Assembly: GCA_017470485.1 (NCBI GenBank)
Contig: JAFUYQ010000017.1
Span: 124,001-188,000 of the forward strand
Reading direction: 5' to 3'
DNA length: 64,000 bases
Source of the DNA: Synergistaceae bacterium
GTDB taxonomy: Bacteria; Synergistota; Synergistia; Synergistales; Aminobacteriaceae
Shown here: one piece after another, positions 51,655-61,133 of the stretch
How the letters are laid out: each line of letters starts with the position of its first letter
How positions within the stretch are numbered: position 1 is the stretch's first letter
Program-made: the position numbers and the translations under genes
Notes under the pieces: generated by a model
What the model saw: only the letters and a program-made list of their open reading frames with translations
Database searches by the model: none
Told to the model about the DNA's origin: nothing

Positions 51655-53394
51655 ATGGCACGAAACAATTTTCACAGGCACAGGAATTTTGAGCCAGACC
51701 ATGAAAGACTAAGTTTTATACCATTAGGCGGACTTGGCGAAATCGGGAAGAACATGTACATTCTCGAATACAATGATGAAATTATCGTCATCGACTCTGG
51801 ATTGAAATTCCCTGACAGCGAACTGCCCGGCGTTGACTACATAGTCCCCGACATCTCCTACCTCGAAGCTAACCGCGATAAAATTCTCGCCATCATTATC
51901 ACTCACGGACATGAAGACCACACCGGCGGACTGCCTTACGTTCTGCCGCGTCTTAACGCGCCCCTTTATGGAACTCAGCTTACACTCGGATTAATCCGCA
52001 ACAAGTTACAGGACGACCTGCCGATGTTCCGTCCAGACATGCACGAAATCAGAGCAGGAGACGTAATCAAAATAGGCTCGTTCACAATAAGATTCATAGC
52101 GGTGGCACACTCAATCCCTGACTGTATCGCGCTGAGTATCGAGACACCTTTGGGGAGAGTCGTTCACACTGGGGACTTCAAGCTCGACAGTACGCCGGTT
52201 GACGGCCGTGTTACCGATTACGGAGCTTTCGCGGAGGAGGGCGACAAGGGGATAATGCTTCTTTGTTCCGACTCGACAAACGCCGAGCGTAAAGGCTTCA
52301 CTCCCTCAGAAAGAATAATCTCCGGCACTCTCGATACACTCTTCAGGACTTACAGGACGAAACGCATAATCATCTCGTCATTCGCCAGCAACGTTCACAG
52401 GATTCAGCAGGTCGCTGATGTTTCAGCGCGTTTCAACAGGAAGATAGCTTTCTTGGGACGAAGCATGATACGGAATGTTGAACTCGCAAGGGATACAGGC
52501 TACTTGAAGATTGACAGCAAGATGATTATTCAGATAGAAGAAATCTGGAAGTATTCGGATAATCAGCTCGTTGTCATAACGACAGGAAGTCAGGGCGAAC
52601 CTTTCAGCGGCCTCGTAACTATGAGCAGGGGCGAGAACAAAGCTATCGAACTCGGCGAACATGATGTAGTTTTCCTCTTAGCGTCCGTTATTCCGGGCAA
52701 TGAAAAACTCGTGAACAATACGATTAACAGGCTGTTTGCTCAAGGCTGCGAGGTAGTTTACGAGAAGGACAGACAGATTCATGTTTCCGGCCATGCCTCA
52801 AGCGAGGAACTCAAAATCATGCTGAACCTCACGCGCCCTCAGTATTTTGTTCCTGTTCACGGCGAGTATAAACACATGGTTAGGCATTCGCAGTTAGCGC
52901 AGGAAGTCGGAATCTCTCCCAGAAATATTTTCCTGATGAGCAACGGCGACATTCTCACCTTCACAAGGAACAATCCCCCAAAAAAGCACGGCCATGTCCA
53001 GTCGGGAGCGGTAATCGTTGACGGCAACGCCGCAGGAAGCATTAAGAGCGAAGTCCTCAAGGAACGCCGCGAAATTGCTGAAGACGGTGTAATGGCTGTA
53101 GCTGTAGCAGTTGATGACAGGGGTAATCTAGCCGCGCCGGTAGCGATTGAGACACAGGGGGTATTCATTCCTGAGGACAGCAGAGACATCTTCAAGGAGC
53201 TTTACGCCGTGAGCGAGCAGGCCGTTCAGGAATTGGCCGGAAGACGCGCAAACCCTGACGCTCTCAGAAGGACTATTAAAACACGGGTGAGGGACGTTCT
53301 GAGGAAACGTAACTCATCATTTGCAGTTGTTCTTCCGATTGTGTCGGTAAAGAGCAGGGACAATAATAACGTATTTGAGAAGGAATTTTTCTAG
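51655..53394 (+). CDS. rnj: Ribonuclease J
   Basis: A 579-residue metallo-beta-lactamase/beta-CASP RNase with 5'-exonuclease and endonuclease activity in mRNA decay and rRNA processing. Motifs: IPLGGLGEIGKNM, the metal site HGHEDHTGG, HTGDFKLD, SDSTNAERKGFT, beta-CASP TTGSQGEP and SGHASSEELK, then PVHGEYKHM. The C-terminal domain is complete. The ATG lies directly after the TnpB element's end; the 10-15 bases before it (AACGGTATTAT) have no Shine-Dalgarno match. UppP follows 18 bases later. Confidence 0.95.
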   Translation: MARNNFHRHRNFEPDHERLSFIPLGGLGEIGKNMYILEYNDEIIVIDSGLKFPDSELPGVDYIVPDISYLEANRDKILAIIITHGHEDHTGGLPYVLPRLNAPLYGTQLTLGLIRNKLQDDLPMFRPDMHEIRAGDVIKIGSFTIRFIAVAHSIPDCIALSIETPLGRVVHTGDFKLDSTPVDGRVTDYGAFAEEGDKGIMLLCSDSTNAERKGFTPSERIISGTLDTLFRTYRTKRIIISSFASNVHRIQQVADVSARFNRKIAFLGRSMIRNVELARDTGYLKIDSKMIIQIEEIWKYSDNQLVVITTGSQGEPFSGLVTMSRGENKAIELGEHDVVFLLASVIPGNEKLVNNTINRLFAQGCEVVYEKDRQIHVSGHASSEELKIMLNLTRPQYFVPVHGEYKHMVRHSQLAQEVGISPRNIFLMSNGDILTFTRNNPPKKHGHVQSGAVIVDGNAAGSIKSEVLKERREIAEDGVMAVAVAVDDRGNLAAPVAIETQGVFIPEDSRDIFKELYAVSEQAVQELAGRRANPDALRRTIKTRVRDVLRKRNSSFAVVLPIVSVKSRDNNNVFEKEFF

Positions 53395-53412
53395 GAGGAT
53401 TGAATTTCAATC

Positions 53413-54210
53413 ATGCTTCATTCATTGATATTGGGAGCGGTTCAAGGATTATGCGAGTTTCTGCCCGTTAGCAGTTCGGGACATCTGGCATTGTTTCAGA
53501 TATTCATGGGCTTTGACGAGAATATGCTGACGTTCGATATACTTCTTCATTTCGCGACGCTTCTGGCTGTTGTGCTTTACTTTTGGAGGGACATACTTCA
53601 GATTTTGTCTGACTGGTTCGGCGGCTGGTTCAGCAGTAAAAGGCGTTCGGGCTGGTCTTACGGCTGGGCGGTAATAATCGCCTCAATCATTACTGCCGTA
53701 ATAGGTCTTGCCCTGAAGTCAACCGCTGAGAAATTCTCGGAAAGCCTCACTCTTGTCGGAGCAGGTGAAATCTTCACCGGCCTCGTGCTGATTCTAATCC
53801 CTATACTTTCATCATCACGCGGAAATTCATCGCTCCTCAAAATCGCTATCGCTGTCGGAATCGCTCAGGGTATCGCGGTGCTTCCGGGAGTTTCGCGTTC
53901 CGGAATGTCAATAGCTATGGGGCTTTTCATGGGGTTGGGAATAACTGAGGCATTCAGATTTTCATTTCTGATTTCGATACCTGCAATTCTCGGCGCAACA
54001 TTGCTTGAATGCGTTAAGTTCATGAAATCCGGCGAGGCCGTATTCCTTCCTGAAGGTTACATGGCCGGTGCAGTCATAGCGTTTGTACTTGGGCTGGGAG
54101 CGTTAATCTTCATGCGTAGACTCGTGAACGCTAAGAACTGGGCATACTTCGGAATTTACTGCCTCATTGTCGGAGTAATTGCCGTACTTTTCGGAGCAGG
54201 TTTAATATGA
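53413..54210 (+). CDS. uppP: Undecaprenyl-diphosphatase
   Basis: A 265-residue integral membrane protein (BacA/UppP) that recycles undecaprenyl pyrophosphate to the monophosphate lipid carrier. The two signature regions are present: GAVQGLCEFLPVSSSGHL near residue 8 and GIAQGIAVLPGVSRSGMS near 155, each with its Glu/Ser/His or Arg active-site residues. About 7-8 helices. It overlaps maf by 4 bases. Together with pbpC it belongs to the peptidoglycan set in this region. Confidence 0.95.
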   Translation: MLHSLILGAVQGLCEFLPVSSSGHLALFQIFMGFDENMLTFDILLHFATLLAVVLYFWRDILQILSDWFGGWFSSKRRSGWSYGWAVIIASIITAVIGLALKSTAEKFSESLTLVGAGEIFTGLVLILIPILSSSRGNSSLLKIAIAVGIAQGIAVLPGVSRSGMSIAMGLFMGLGITEAFRFSFLISIPAILGATLLECVKFMKSGEAVFLPEGYMAGAVIAFVLGLGALIFMRRLVNAKNWAYFGIYCLIVGVIAVLFGAGLI

Positions 54211-54773
54211 GAAAAATAATTCTTGCGTCAGGAAGCCCGAGACGTAAATCACTCCTTGAGAGTCTCGGACTTGAATTTGAAGTTTACCGTCCAGATGTTG
54301 ACGAGACAAAAAGAAGAGGCGAGTCCCCTTCTGAATTATGCAGGAGGCTTTCAGCTTCTAAGGCTCAGGCAGGGGCAAAGGCATTTCCTGACTCTGTGAT
54401 TATTGCGGCTGATACTATCGTTGTTATTGACGGCGAAATTCTAGGGAAGCCCTCTGACCGTCAGGAAGCCGCCCGAATGCTCAGGCATTTATCGGGAAGG
54501 GAACATGAAGTTATTACCGGCGTTGCTGTCAGCTTAAAGGGTAAAACGCTCGTGAACGATGAACATACGCTCGTGAGGTTCAGGGAATTAACGGACGCTG
54601 AAATCTCGGAATACGTATCTTCCGGCGAAGGAGACGACAAAGCAGGAGCATACGCGGTTCAGGGCAAAGGCGCGCTGATGATAGAGGGCATAACGGGAGA
54701 TTACTTTAATGTTGTAGGTCTTCCGCTTTGCAGACTGGGTATTATGCTGAGGGCTGAAGGGGTAAACCTTTAA
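54207..54773 (+). CDS. maf: Maf family nucleotide pyrophosphatase
   Basis: A 188-residue Maf/YhdE protein hydrolysing non-canonical or dTTP/UTP nucleotides. It has ASGSPRRKSLLESLG, the catalytic ADTIVVIDGEILGKPSD, LSGREHEVITGVAV, and AYAVQGKGALMIEGITGDY at the active site. Its ATG overlaps the uppP stop (ATGA). Its 3' end overlaps the convergent lpxK fusion by 32 bases, so no terminator separates them. Confidence 0.95.
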   Translation: MRKIILASGSPRRKSLLESLGLEFEVYRPDVDETKRRGESPSELCRRLSASKAQAGAKAFPDSVIIAADTIVVIDGEILGKPSDRQEAARMLRHLSGREHEVITGVAVSLKGKTLVNDEHTLVRFRELTDAEISEYVSSGEGDDKAGAYAVQGKGALMIEGITGDYFNVVGLPLCRLGIMLRAEGVNL

Positions 54774-56955
54774 GACCGGCATAAACCCTTTCCCTGAATT
54801 TCCAGCCTAATACCTCACTGGTGTACCTCACAATATCATCACATGCTCCGGCATTCCCCATTCTTTTTCTGCCCGTCATGCTCATGAACTCATAGAGGCT
54901 CTTATCCTCAAGTACCCTCAAGGCACATTCAGCCATAGCCCGTGAAGTTCCTGACGTTAGAATTTCGGAATCGCCGAGCAGTTTTTTCTGAACTCTTTTG
55001 CCTTTGTTGTCGGGCGCGATTACTGGTATTCCCAATCCTGCGCATAACTGGTTAGCTGTTCCGCCCATTCCCAGAAGTATTCCTGCACCGTCTGAGGCTT
55101 CAGCGATTTCGTCAGAGGTCAGGGAAATTTTTATTCCGTTTTTGACGAGGGTATCGCCCGAATGAGTCCAGCCCTCCTCAGAACATGACCCGAAGAACGA
55201 TTCATAATCCAGCGTCGGAGCAAGTACCATTCTGAATGCCTCATGCCCCTTACCGTTCATAATCTCAACCGCTCCGAGTAAAATCTTAACGTCCCTTCCT
55301 GCACTCTTACGGCTTCCGGGCAGAAGAAGAATTACATTGCCCCTTCTGACTTTAACATCGCCCAGTAAATCCATGATGGGACTGCCGGAGTATGAAGCAT
55401 TGCCGCCGATCTGCATTGCTGTAGGCTCGTCCCTTGTCCAAGTTCGGAGGGTGAACGCGCGTATCAATGCCCTCTCCGTCCTCCAATGTCCTGAAATATA
55501 TACAGTCTTTGCCGTTGCCGCAAACATCGGACGTTTTCCTGAACCCCACAGGGTATTTAGCAAGAGATAAACATCTCCGACACATACGGGAGTAAGAATC
55601 CTCCGCGAGATTTTCCGCCAGTCATTAAGCTGTTCGCCGACCTGATGAAGAAGTCCGGCTCTCAAATCACCCCAAAGCTCCCTCAAGGAATACTTGAATA
55701 CCCCTGCCGAAGGCGTTACTGATTTCGCTGACATTACTTCAACTCCTGCGCGGCGGTATGACTCGCCCTTCCCCACAAGCGGGAACGCAGATATATCAGC
55801 GTAAGGGTAAGCAGCTTTCATCTTCACCGCAAGCACTGAGGCTATAGCGTCCTCGCCGTAACCGTTCGAGGCTATGACGATTTCGGGCTTCATAATCTGA
55901 GCCAGCTTCGCCGAAAATCTCCTGAAGTCCTTGATTTTCACCTTCACTTTCGGAACAGCAAGAGGCAGTGAAAATTCATCGGGCGATATTCCTGACATGT
56001 TCGCTAAATCCTTCTCGGTGCAGGCCATGTACTGAGCCTCAGTTCCGGCGGCCAGTCCGTTAATCATCTCAACGTCCTTATGAGTGTACCTGTGATGATC
56101 CCTGAATGCCGCACTTCCTTCGACCTTGCAGCCTCTTTCCTCAAGCGAACGTGTGAATGTCTCAGGGCTTCCTGTTGCCGAAAACGCGAAAACCCCTGAA
56201 CCTTCAGGAGGCTCGTTCATTATCCAGCCGTCTGAAACTATATCGGACATGAAAATATTTTCGGGGCTTGTGAATTTCCTGACAGTCTCGTAAATTTCAC
56301 GGAGCGATTTTGAGTCGGCCATTGATGATTTAGTGATTACGGTTATGTCCGCGCGTTTCAGGGCTGAAACCTTCTCGCGCATTATGCCGGAGGGTATTAA
56401 ACTTCCGTTCCCGAACGGGCAGAGAGCGTCAACAAGAACTATATCGCAGTCCCTTGACATTGCCTTATGCTGGAAAGCGTCATCAGCTATCACAAGTTCA
56501 ATGCCAAGTTCGCGGAGGGCATTAATCCCTTCGGTTCTTTTCTTCGAGACAGCCACAGGGACATCAGGCAGCTTCCCCGAAATCATTAACGCCTCGTCGC
56601 CCGTAATATCCCTTTCGCCATGACCGTTGATGATTATGGTTACGTCTTTGGCTTTCCCTTTGTATCCGCGAGTAACAATTCCGGCCTTAATTCCTTTTGA
56701 GCGCGCGTACTCGGCAAGCATTATCGTGAACGGAGTTTTATTCGTACCGCCGTAAGTGAGATTCCCAACGCTTATGACTGGCAGTGAAGGTTCCTCGTTA
56801 AAGAGAAGCCCGTGCGAGTGAAGGAAATCCGAGACTGACATGAAAATTCCCATAACCCATGAGAATGGAGTCAGTAACGCCCCGAAAAAGGGACTGTATT
56901 TTTTACCTTTGGCATGATTCATGTAGCGTTCAGATATTTCCGTAAAGTTCAGCAT
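54742..56955 (-). CDS. LpxK tetraacyldisaccharide 4'-kinase fused to an LpxB-related domain
   Basis: A 737-residue protein. Residues 1-345 are LpxK, which phosphorylates the lipid A disaccharide: VGNLTYGGTNKTP (62-75; P-loop with Asn where GGTGKT is usual), GIVTRGYKG, GDEALMISGKLP, IADDAFQHKAMSRD and RADITVITKS. Residues 358-737 resemble the lipid-A-disaccharide-synthase-related family: NGYGEDAIASVLAVKMKA, CVGDVYLL, ILLLPGSRKSAGR and LLGMGGTANQLCAG. I see one open frame. The ATG lies 26 bases inside msbA, after GGAGG. The fusion places two lipid A steps or regulators in one chain. Confidence 0.85.
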   Translation of the reverse strand: MLNFTEISERYMNHAKGKKYSPFFGALLTPFSWVMGIFMSVSDFLHSHGLLFNEEPSLPVISVGNLTYGGTNKTPFTIMLAEYARSKGIKAGIVTRGYKGKAKDVTIIINGHGERDITGDEALMISGKLPDVPVAVSKKRTEGINALRELGIELVIADDAFQHKAMSRDCDIVLVDALCPFGNGSLIPSGIMREKVSALKRADITVITKSSMADSKSLREIYETVRKFTSPENIFMSDIVSDGWIMNEPPEGSGVFAFSATGSPETFTRSLEERGCKVEGSAAFRDHHRYTHKDVEMINGLAAGTEAQYMACTEKDLANMSGISPDEFSLPLAVPKVKVKIKDFRRFSAKLAQIMKPEIVIASNGYGEDAIASVLAVKMKAAYPYADISAFPLVGKGESYRRAGVEVMSAKSVTPSAGVFKYSLRELWGDLRAGLLHQVGEQLNDWRKISRRILTPVCVGDVYLLLNTLWGSGKRPMFAATAKTVYISGHWRTERALIRAFTLRTWTRDEPTAMQIGGNASYSGSPIMDLLGDVKVRRGNVILLLPGSRKSAGRDVKILLGAVEIMNGKGHEAFRMVLAPTLDYESFFGSCSEEGWTHSGDTLVKNGIKISLTSDEIAEASDGAGILLGMGGTANQLCAGLGIPVIAPDNKGKRVQKKLLGDSEILTSGTSRAMAECALRVLEDKSLYEFMSMTGRKRMGNAGACDDIVRYTSEVLGWKFRERVYAGLKGLPLQPSA

Positions 56956-58648
56956 AAAGACCTCCCCTTGAGATTAACTGTTCATGAGTGCCGGACTCTA
57001 TGAACTGCCCGTTCTTTAACACAAAAATTTTGTCAGCGTTCTTAATCGTGCTGAGACGGTGGGCGATTATTATTGATGTCCGCCCCTTCATGGCCTGATT
57101 CAATGCTTTCTGAACCGCCTGTTCCGAAGCCGTGTCCAATGAGCTTGTGGCCTCGTCAAGAATCAATATTCTCGGATCTCTGATTACCGCTCTTGCAATA
57201 GCTATTCTCTGACGCTGACCGCCTGAAAGAGTTACGCCGCGTTCTCCGACAAGAGAGTCATATTTTTCGGGAAGACTCTCAATGAACTCGCTTATGTCCG
57301 CAATCGCGGCAGCCTCCCTTACTCTGGCCATGTCGATTCCGCCCAGACCGTAAGCAATATTGAAAGCTATACTTCCGCGCATTAAGATACATTCCTGAGG
57401 AACGATTCCAATCTGCCGCCTCAAATCCTTCAGCGAGAACTCCGAAATATCAACACCATCAATCAAGATTCTTCCTTTTGAAGGCTCATAGAATCTCGGA
57501 ATTAAATCGGCAATCGTTGACTTCCCCGAACCTGTAGGCCCTACGATTGCGATTTTCCCTCCGGCCTCAACTTCGATGTCAATGCCGTGAAGTATCTCCT
57601 GCTTGTCATAACTGAACGAGACATTCTCGAATTTCACGTTACCTTTAACGGCGATGTGTTGTTTGGGCGATGATGTGTCCTCCTCGACGGGGACGCTGAG
57701 AATCTCGCAGATTCTTTCGGCACTGGCTATACCAGTCTGAATGTAGCCCATCTGATTCATAACGCTCCTTATCGGCTGAACCATGAACGCTATGTACCCC
57801 GTGAAGGAAATCAGTTCGCCGGGCGTTAATTCACCGTTAATGACGCTCCGCCCCCCTACCCAGAAGACTACTGCCAGCGCAACAATCAGGAAAACCTCAA
57901 TCACTCCCGACAGTATCCCCTGAACGCTCACCGCCTGAAGAAGTGCTGCATAATTTCCGCGCCCTGCCTCCCTGAAGCGTTCGAGTTCCTCGTCTTCATT
58001 GGCAAACGATCGAACTACCCTCACCGCTGAGAATGCCTCCTGAGCCGTAGCGGTTATGTCGGCTAAATGCTCCTGAACGTTATGGCCTGCAATCCGCAAT
58101 TTCTTCCCTGCGAACGACAAAAGCATTCCTACAAACGGCAGAACAATAACGATAAGGCAGGTTAATTTCCAGTTGATGTATATGATGAACGCGAACATTC
58201 CGAGAAAGGTTATGAAGTTGAACAGTAAATCAATGAATGTTGTTGTTACGATGTTCTGAAGCGTAGCAGCGTCCCCCGTAATCCTGCTCATTAGTTCGCC
58301 GGTGCGCGAGGCGTAAATTGTTCCGAGTCTCATTCTCATCATGTGGTTGTAGAGGGCATTCCTTATGTCCATTACGACTCCCTGACCGGCCTCGTTCATG
58401 AAGTAACGCTGAAGGTACATAGTGATTGCTTTCAGCCCGAAGATGACGATTACGGCGAGACACATTACATTGAGCATGAAGGTATTTTTCGAGATTAACA
58501 CATCATCGACTACCGACTTGAACAGATACGGGGGCATGACATTGAGTCCTGATGACGCGAGCATGAAAACGACCGCCAAGAATATTTTGAGGCGGTATTT
58601 TCTCGTGTAAGTCCAGAGCATTAAGAGCGGTTCGGATTTTATTGTCAT
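56930..58648 (-). CDS. MsbA-like lipid exporter ABC transporter
   Basis: A 572-residue half-transporter: an N-terminal six-helix ABC exporter domain (residues 20-310) and ATPase domain with Walker A GPTGSGKST, signature LSGGQRQRIAIARA, Walker B ILILDEATSSLDT. Its lipid A neighbours on both sides suggest a role flipping lipid A core across the inner membrane (MsbA). Other exporter types share this layout, so the assignment rests on context. It overlaps both neighbours (ATGA with the LpxB-like gene, 26 bases with the fusion). Confidence 0.88.
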   Translation of the reverse strand: MTIKSEPLLMLWTYTRKYRLKIFLAVVFMLASSGLNVMPPYLFKSVVDDVLISKNTFMLNVMCLAVIVIFGLKAITMYLQRYFMNEAGQGVVMDIRNALYNHMMRMRLGTIYASRTGELMSRITGDAATLQNIVTTTFIDLLFNFITFLGMFAFIIYINWKLTCLIVIVLPFVGMLLSFAGKKLRIAGHNVQEHLADITATAQEAFSAVRVVRSFANEDEELERFREAGRGNYAALLQAVSVQGILSGVIEVFLIVALAVVFWVGGRSVINGELTPGELISFTGYIAFMVQPIRSVMNQMGYIQTGIASAERICEILSVPVEEDTSSPKQHIAVKGNVKFENVSFSYDKQEILHGIDIEVEAGGKIAIVGPTGSGKSTIADLIPRFYEPSKGRILIDGVDISEFSLKDLRRQIGIVPQECILMRGSIAFNIAYGLGGIDMARVREAAAIADISEFIESLPEKYDSLVGERGVTLSGGQRQRIAIARAVIRDPRILILDEATSSLDTASEQAVQKALNQAMKGRTSIIIAHRLSTIKNADKIFVLKNGQFIESGTHEQLISRGGLYAELYGNI

Positions 58649-59751
58649 ATTGAGTCTCCTGTGCCTGTTGCAATATCGCAGAGCCTCTCAGAAGCTCCGC
58701 TCGTTCCCGAACGGCTGAGAAGGTCATTGCGGAGGGCATTGAGTCTGTCCTCATCATCGAGTTCGGCGCGTAATTTTTCGGCAATCATCAGCGGTGTAAT
58801 ATTGCCCCACATCTCGACAAGAATATTCTGCCTGAACGTTCTGTTAGGGAGGGAGATATAACCGTTCCAATTCCTGACGGTACGGAGTAATGCCTGCCGT
58901 CTTATTGCCTGCCCGATTACAGGAAGCCTCGTTAAGAAACCTGCCGCCCCTGAAACGGGAATATAATTCAGGAATTTTTCTGGAGCCGCGACGATACCGC
59001 CTAGTCCGCAGTGCATCATCTCGAAATTGTTAGTACCCGGCTGAGTGATAGCGTAATCGGAGTTCCGCATGGCCACTCCTGCACCGGCTCTCACGGGATT
59101 GAGTCCGGCTTTCTGCCATTGCTTGAGTTCAATTTCGGGCATGAACTGAGGGAATAACGAGCGAATTCTCGCGGAGGGTATTAAGCGTTTGATTTCGTCT
59201 CGAAGTTCACAGAGCCAGCTCATTACAGCCGAACGAATCGAAGGTCTGCTTCCGGGAAGAAATAATATTCTTGGCGAATTGCTGTCTTTTTCCCAGTTCC
59301 ACCGCGATAATTCCGAAGGAGATAAATCGGAATTTACGGAGTCTTTAACGAGGTCGCCTATCGGAACAACTGAGGGGAAATTCACCTGCTGAGGGAATGC
59401 CGTGAGGAGATTAACGCCTTTAATATCTTTTCTGTGCCTGTAACTGTAAACGGTCAACGGGGCATTTGAGAACTTGGACATTCTCAGCCCGAATGATAAA
59501 TCGCCTCCCATTTGAATAATCCTGTCGGTACGTTCATTAGCGGCCTCGTGCCATATCACTGAAAATGACGAAGGGCCTTCAAGTTTATCAACGCCTAAGA
59601 GCGAAGCGGCTTCCCTTTCATGGCCGGAGGAGAACGGGCAGGGTAAGAGCCATAATGATATTGAATGTCCGCGTTTTCTAAGTTCGGAGGCAACGGGGCG
59701 AACCCAGCCCCATAATTCGCCCGGGCCGTTAGTGAGAATAGTAATACGCAA
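58645..59751 (-). CDS. LpxB-related glycosyltransferase-like protein
   Basis: A 368-residue protein starting at TTG 59751 after GGAAGGTGA. It opens with LTNGPGELWGWVRPVASEL, has LFLPGSRPSIRS and the substrate-site-like ITQPGTNNFEMMHCG, which match lipid-A-disaccharide synthase (GT19). Several canonical LpxB residues are not obvious and the family is divergent, so it may be the true LpxB or a relative. It is the first gene of the LpxB-like-MsbA-LpxK operon and is divergent from the secreted cluster at 59883. Confidence 0.75.
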   Translation of the reverse strand: MRITILTNGPGELWGWVRPVASELRKRGHSISLWLLPCPFSSGHEREAASLLGVDKLEGPSSFSVIWHEAANERTDRIIQMGGDLSFGLRMSKFSNAPLTVYSYRHRKDIKGVNLLTAFPQQVNFPSVVPIGDLVKDSVNSDLSPSELSRWNWEKDSNSPRILFLPGSRPSIRSAVMSWLCELRDEIKRLIPSARIRSLFPQFMPEIELKQWQKAGLNPVRAGAGVAMRNSDYAITQPGTNNFEMMHCGLGGIVAAPEKFLNYIPVSGAAGFLTRLPVIGQAIRRQALLRTVRNWNGYISLPNRTFRQNILVEMWGNITPLMIAEKLRAELDDEDRLNALRNDLLSRSGTSGASERLCDIATGTGDSI

Positions 59752-59801
59752 TTAAATCACCTTCCGTAAAAAATTAAGATAAAGCGTACTGAAAGATTTA
59801 T

Positions 59802-59807
59802 TATAAT
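59802..59807 (+). promoter_or_regulatory. -10 box for the secreted three-gene cluster
   Basis: Perfect TATAAT, about 75 bases before the start; no good -35 found at 16-18 bases. Confidence 0.4.
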
Positions 59808-59882
59808 ATTTCAATGATACAAAATCTCCATACAAGTTAATTAACATGAACAAAGATTTTCATGAAAGGAGAACTGAAAATT

Positions 59883-61133
59883 ATGAAGAAGGTTATTGCA
59901 GTTTCGTTTTTCATGTTAATGCTGGGCGTTAATTCTGCATATTCTTTCGGCTGGGACGATGTGAGCAGATACGCCGGCGACACATGGGACAGTATTACGG
60001 GTTACGTAACCGGCTGGTTCACATCTGAGGAAACGTCCGGCACTCCTCAGAACTCCGACGCTCTCCCCGAAAATATCGCAGGAAAATGGGACAAGCTGAG
60101 CAAAAATCTTAATGACGCTCTCGAACTCAGGGATAAGCAGGAGACATTACCCGACTCGTCATGGCTTCCGTTCACTGAGGACAAGCAGAGCAACAGCCGG
60201 AAGATTAACGAGATTCTTGACAGGGCACTTGATATTTTGTCGGGCGGCGACGCAGGGAATACACGTTCGGAGGCTGTGAGGCTCAGAACGAAAATATCAT
60301 CGCTGAGGGTTGAACTTGATGACCTCAGGAACAAAAGAATCACTGCTCCCGAAAGCACATATTTATTCTGGCAGATGACAAAGACAAAAATCGACTCCAG
60401 AATCAAAGAGGTCGATAAGGAAATTGAGAGAACCGAGTCTGACTTAAGGGACATAAACTCGAAATTGACCGCCGAACTTCAGAACATCGGACTCGAACTT
60501 ACTGAGTCCCAGACTGATATACTTCTCAATTCCGTAACGGGCGAGGATATTTTGCAGAACACCGTGATATTCGACAATGTGAAAGCTGTCGTTGAAAAAC
60601 TTGAGGAGCTTTCGCAGAATGACAGCAACACCCTCGAAATCACGAAGCGTTACACGGGAATGTATCTTGTACTGAATGACCTCTTAATTCACACGCAGGA
60701 GGAACTAATCAGGAAGATGGACGGCGAATATAAGCCCCGACTCCGCGAAATTATGACAGAGGCCGAATCGCTCAGAAGGGACGCTGAAGCTAAAAGCAAA
60801 AATAAGTCCTACACTCCCGAACAGAGAAATTCATTCTCGCAGAACGCCAAGTCAAATTCTGTTACCGTTCAGGCCGCTAAACTTTACGGCGAACTTCTTG
60901 ACAGTCAGAGAGGGGCGTTGATGTCGAGCCTGAGAAGCCTCAGATTAAACCGTGATTTAGCGGAGAACACTTACAGAACGGTGAGGAGTTCGGGCGAATT
61001 GAGAGGGCTTATACATTCGGGGCTCAATGTCTTTGACGCAATCGGAAAGCTGTCAATGCCGGAACTGAAAATATTTGAGAGCGGTATAATGAGGGCTGAA
61101 TTTGATGAAATTAACAGGAGGCTCAAAAGATAA
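59883..61133 (+). CDS. Exported coiled-coil protein of unknown function
   Basis: A 416-residue exported protein from ATG 59883 (AAAGGAG about 11 bases upstream); the frame opens at 59862. Signal peptide: KKVIAVSFFMLMLGVNSAYS. Residues 60-240 are charged helices with coiled-coil spacing (LRTKISSLRVELDDLRNK and KEVDKEIERTESDLRDINSK). The rest is also helical and rich in Glu, Arg and Asn. No cysteine is conserved and no family is recognised. It is the first gene of a co-directional set of three exported proteins. Confidence 0.75.
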   Translation: MKKVIAVSFFMLMLGVNSAYSFGWDDVSRYAGDTWDSITGYVTGWFTSEETSGTPQNSDALPENIAGKWDKLSKNLNDALELRDKQETLPDSSWLPFTEDKQSNSRKINEILDRALDILSGGDAGNTRSEAVRLRTKISSLRVELDDLRNKRITAPESTYLFWQMTKTKIDSRIKEVDKEIERTESDLRDINSKLTAELQNIGLELTESQTDILLNSVTGEDILQNTVIFDNVKAVVEKLEELSQNDSNTLEITKRYTGMYLVLNDLLIHTQEELIRKMDGEYKPRLREIMTEAESLRRDAEAKSKNKSYTPEQRNSFSQNAKSNSVTVQAAKLYGELLDSQRGALMSSLRSLRLNRDLAENTYRTVRSSGELRGLIHSGLNVFDAIGKLSMPELKIFESGIMRAEFDEINRRLKR

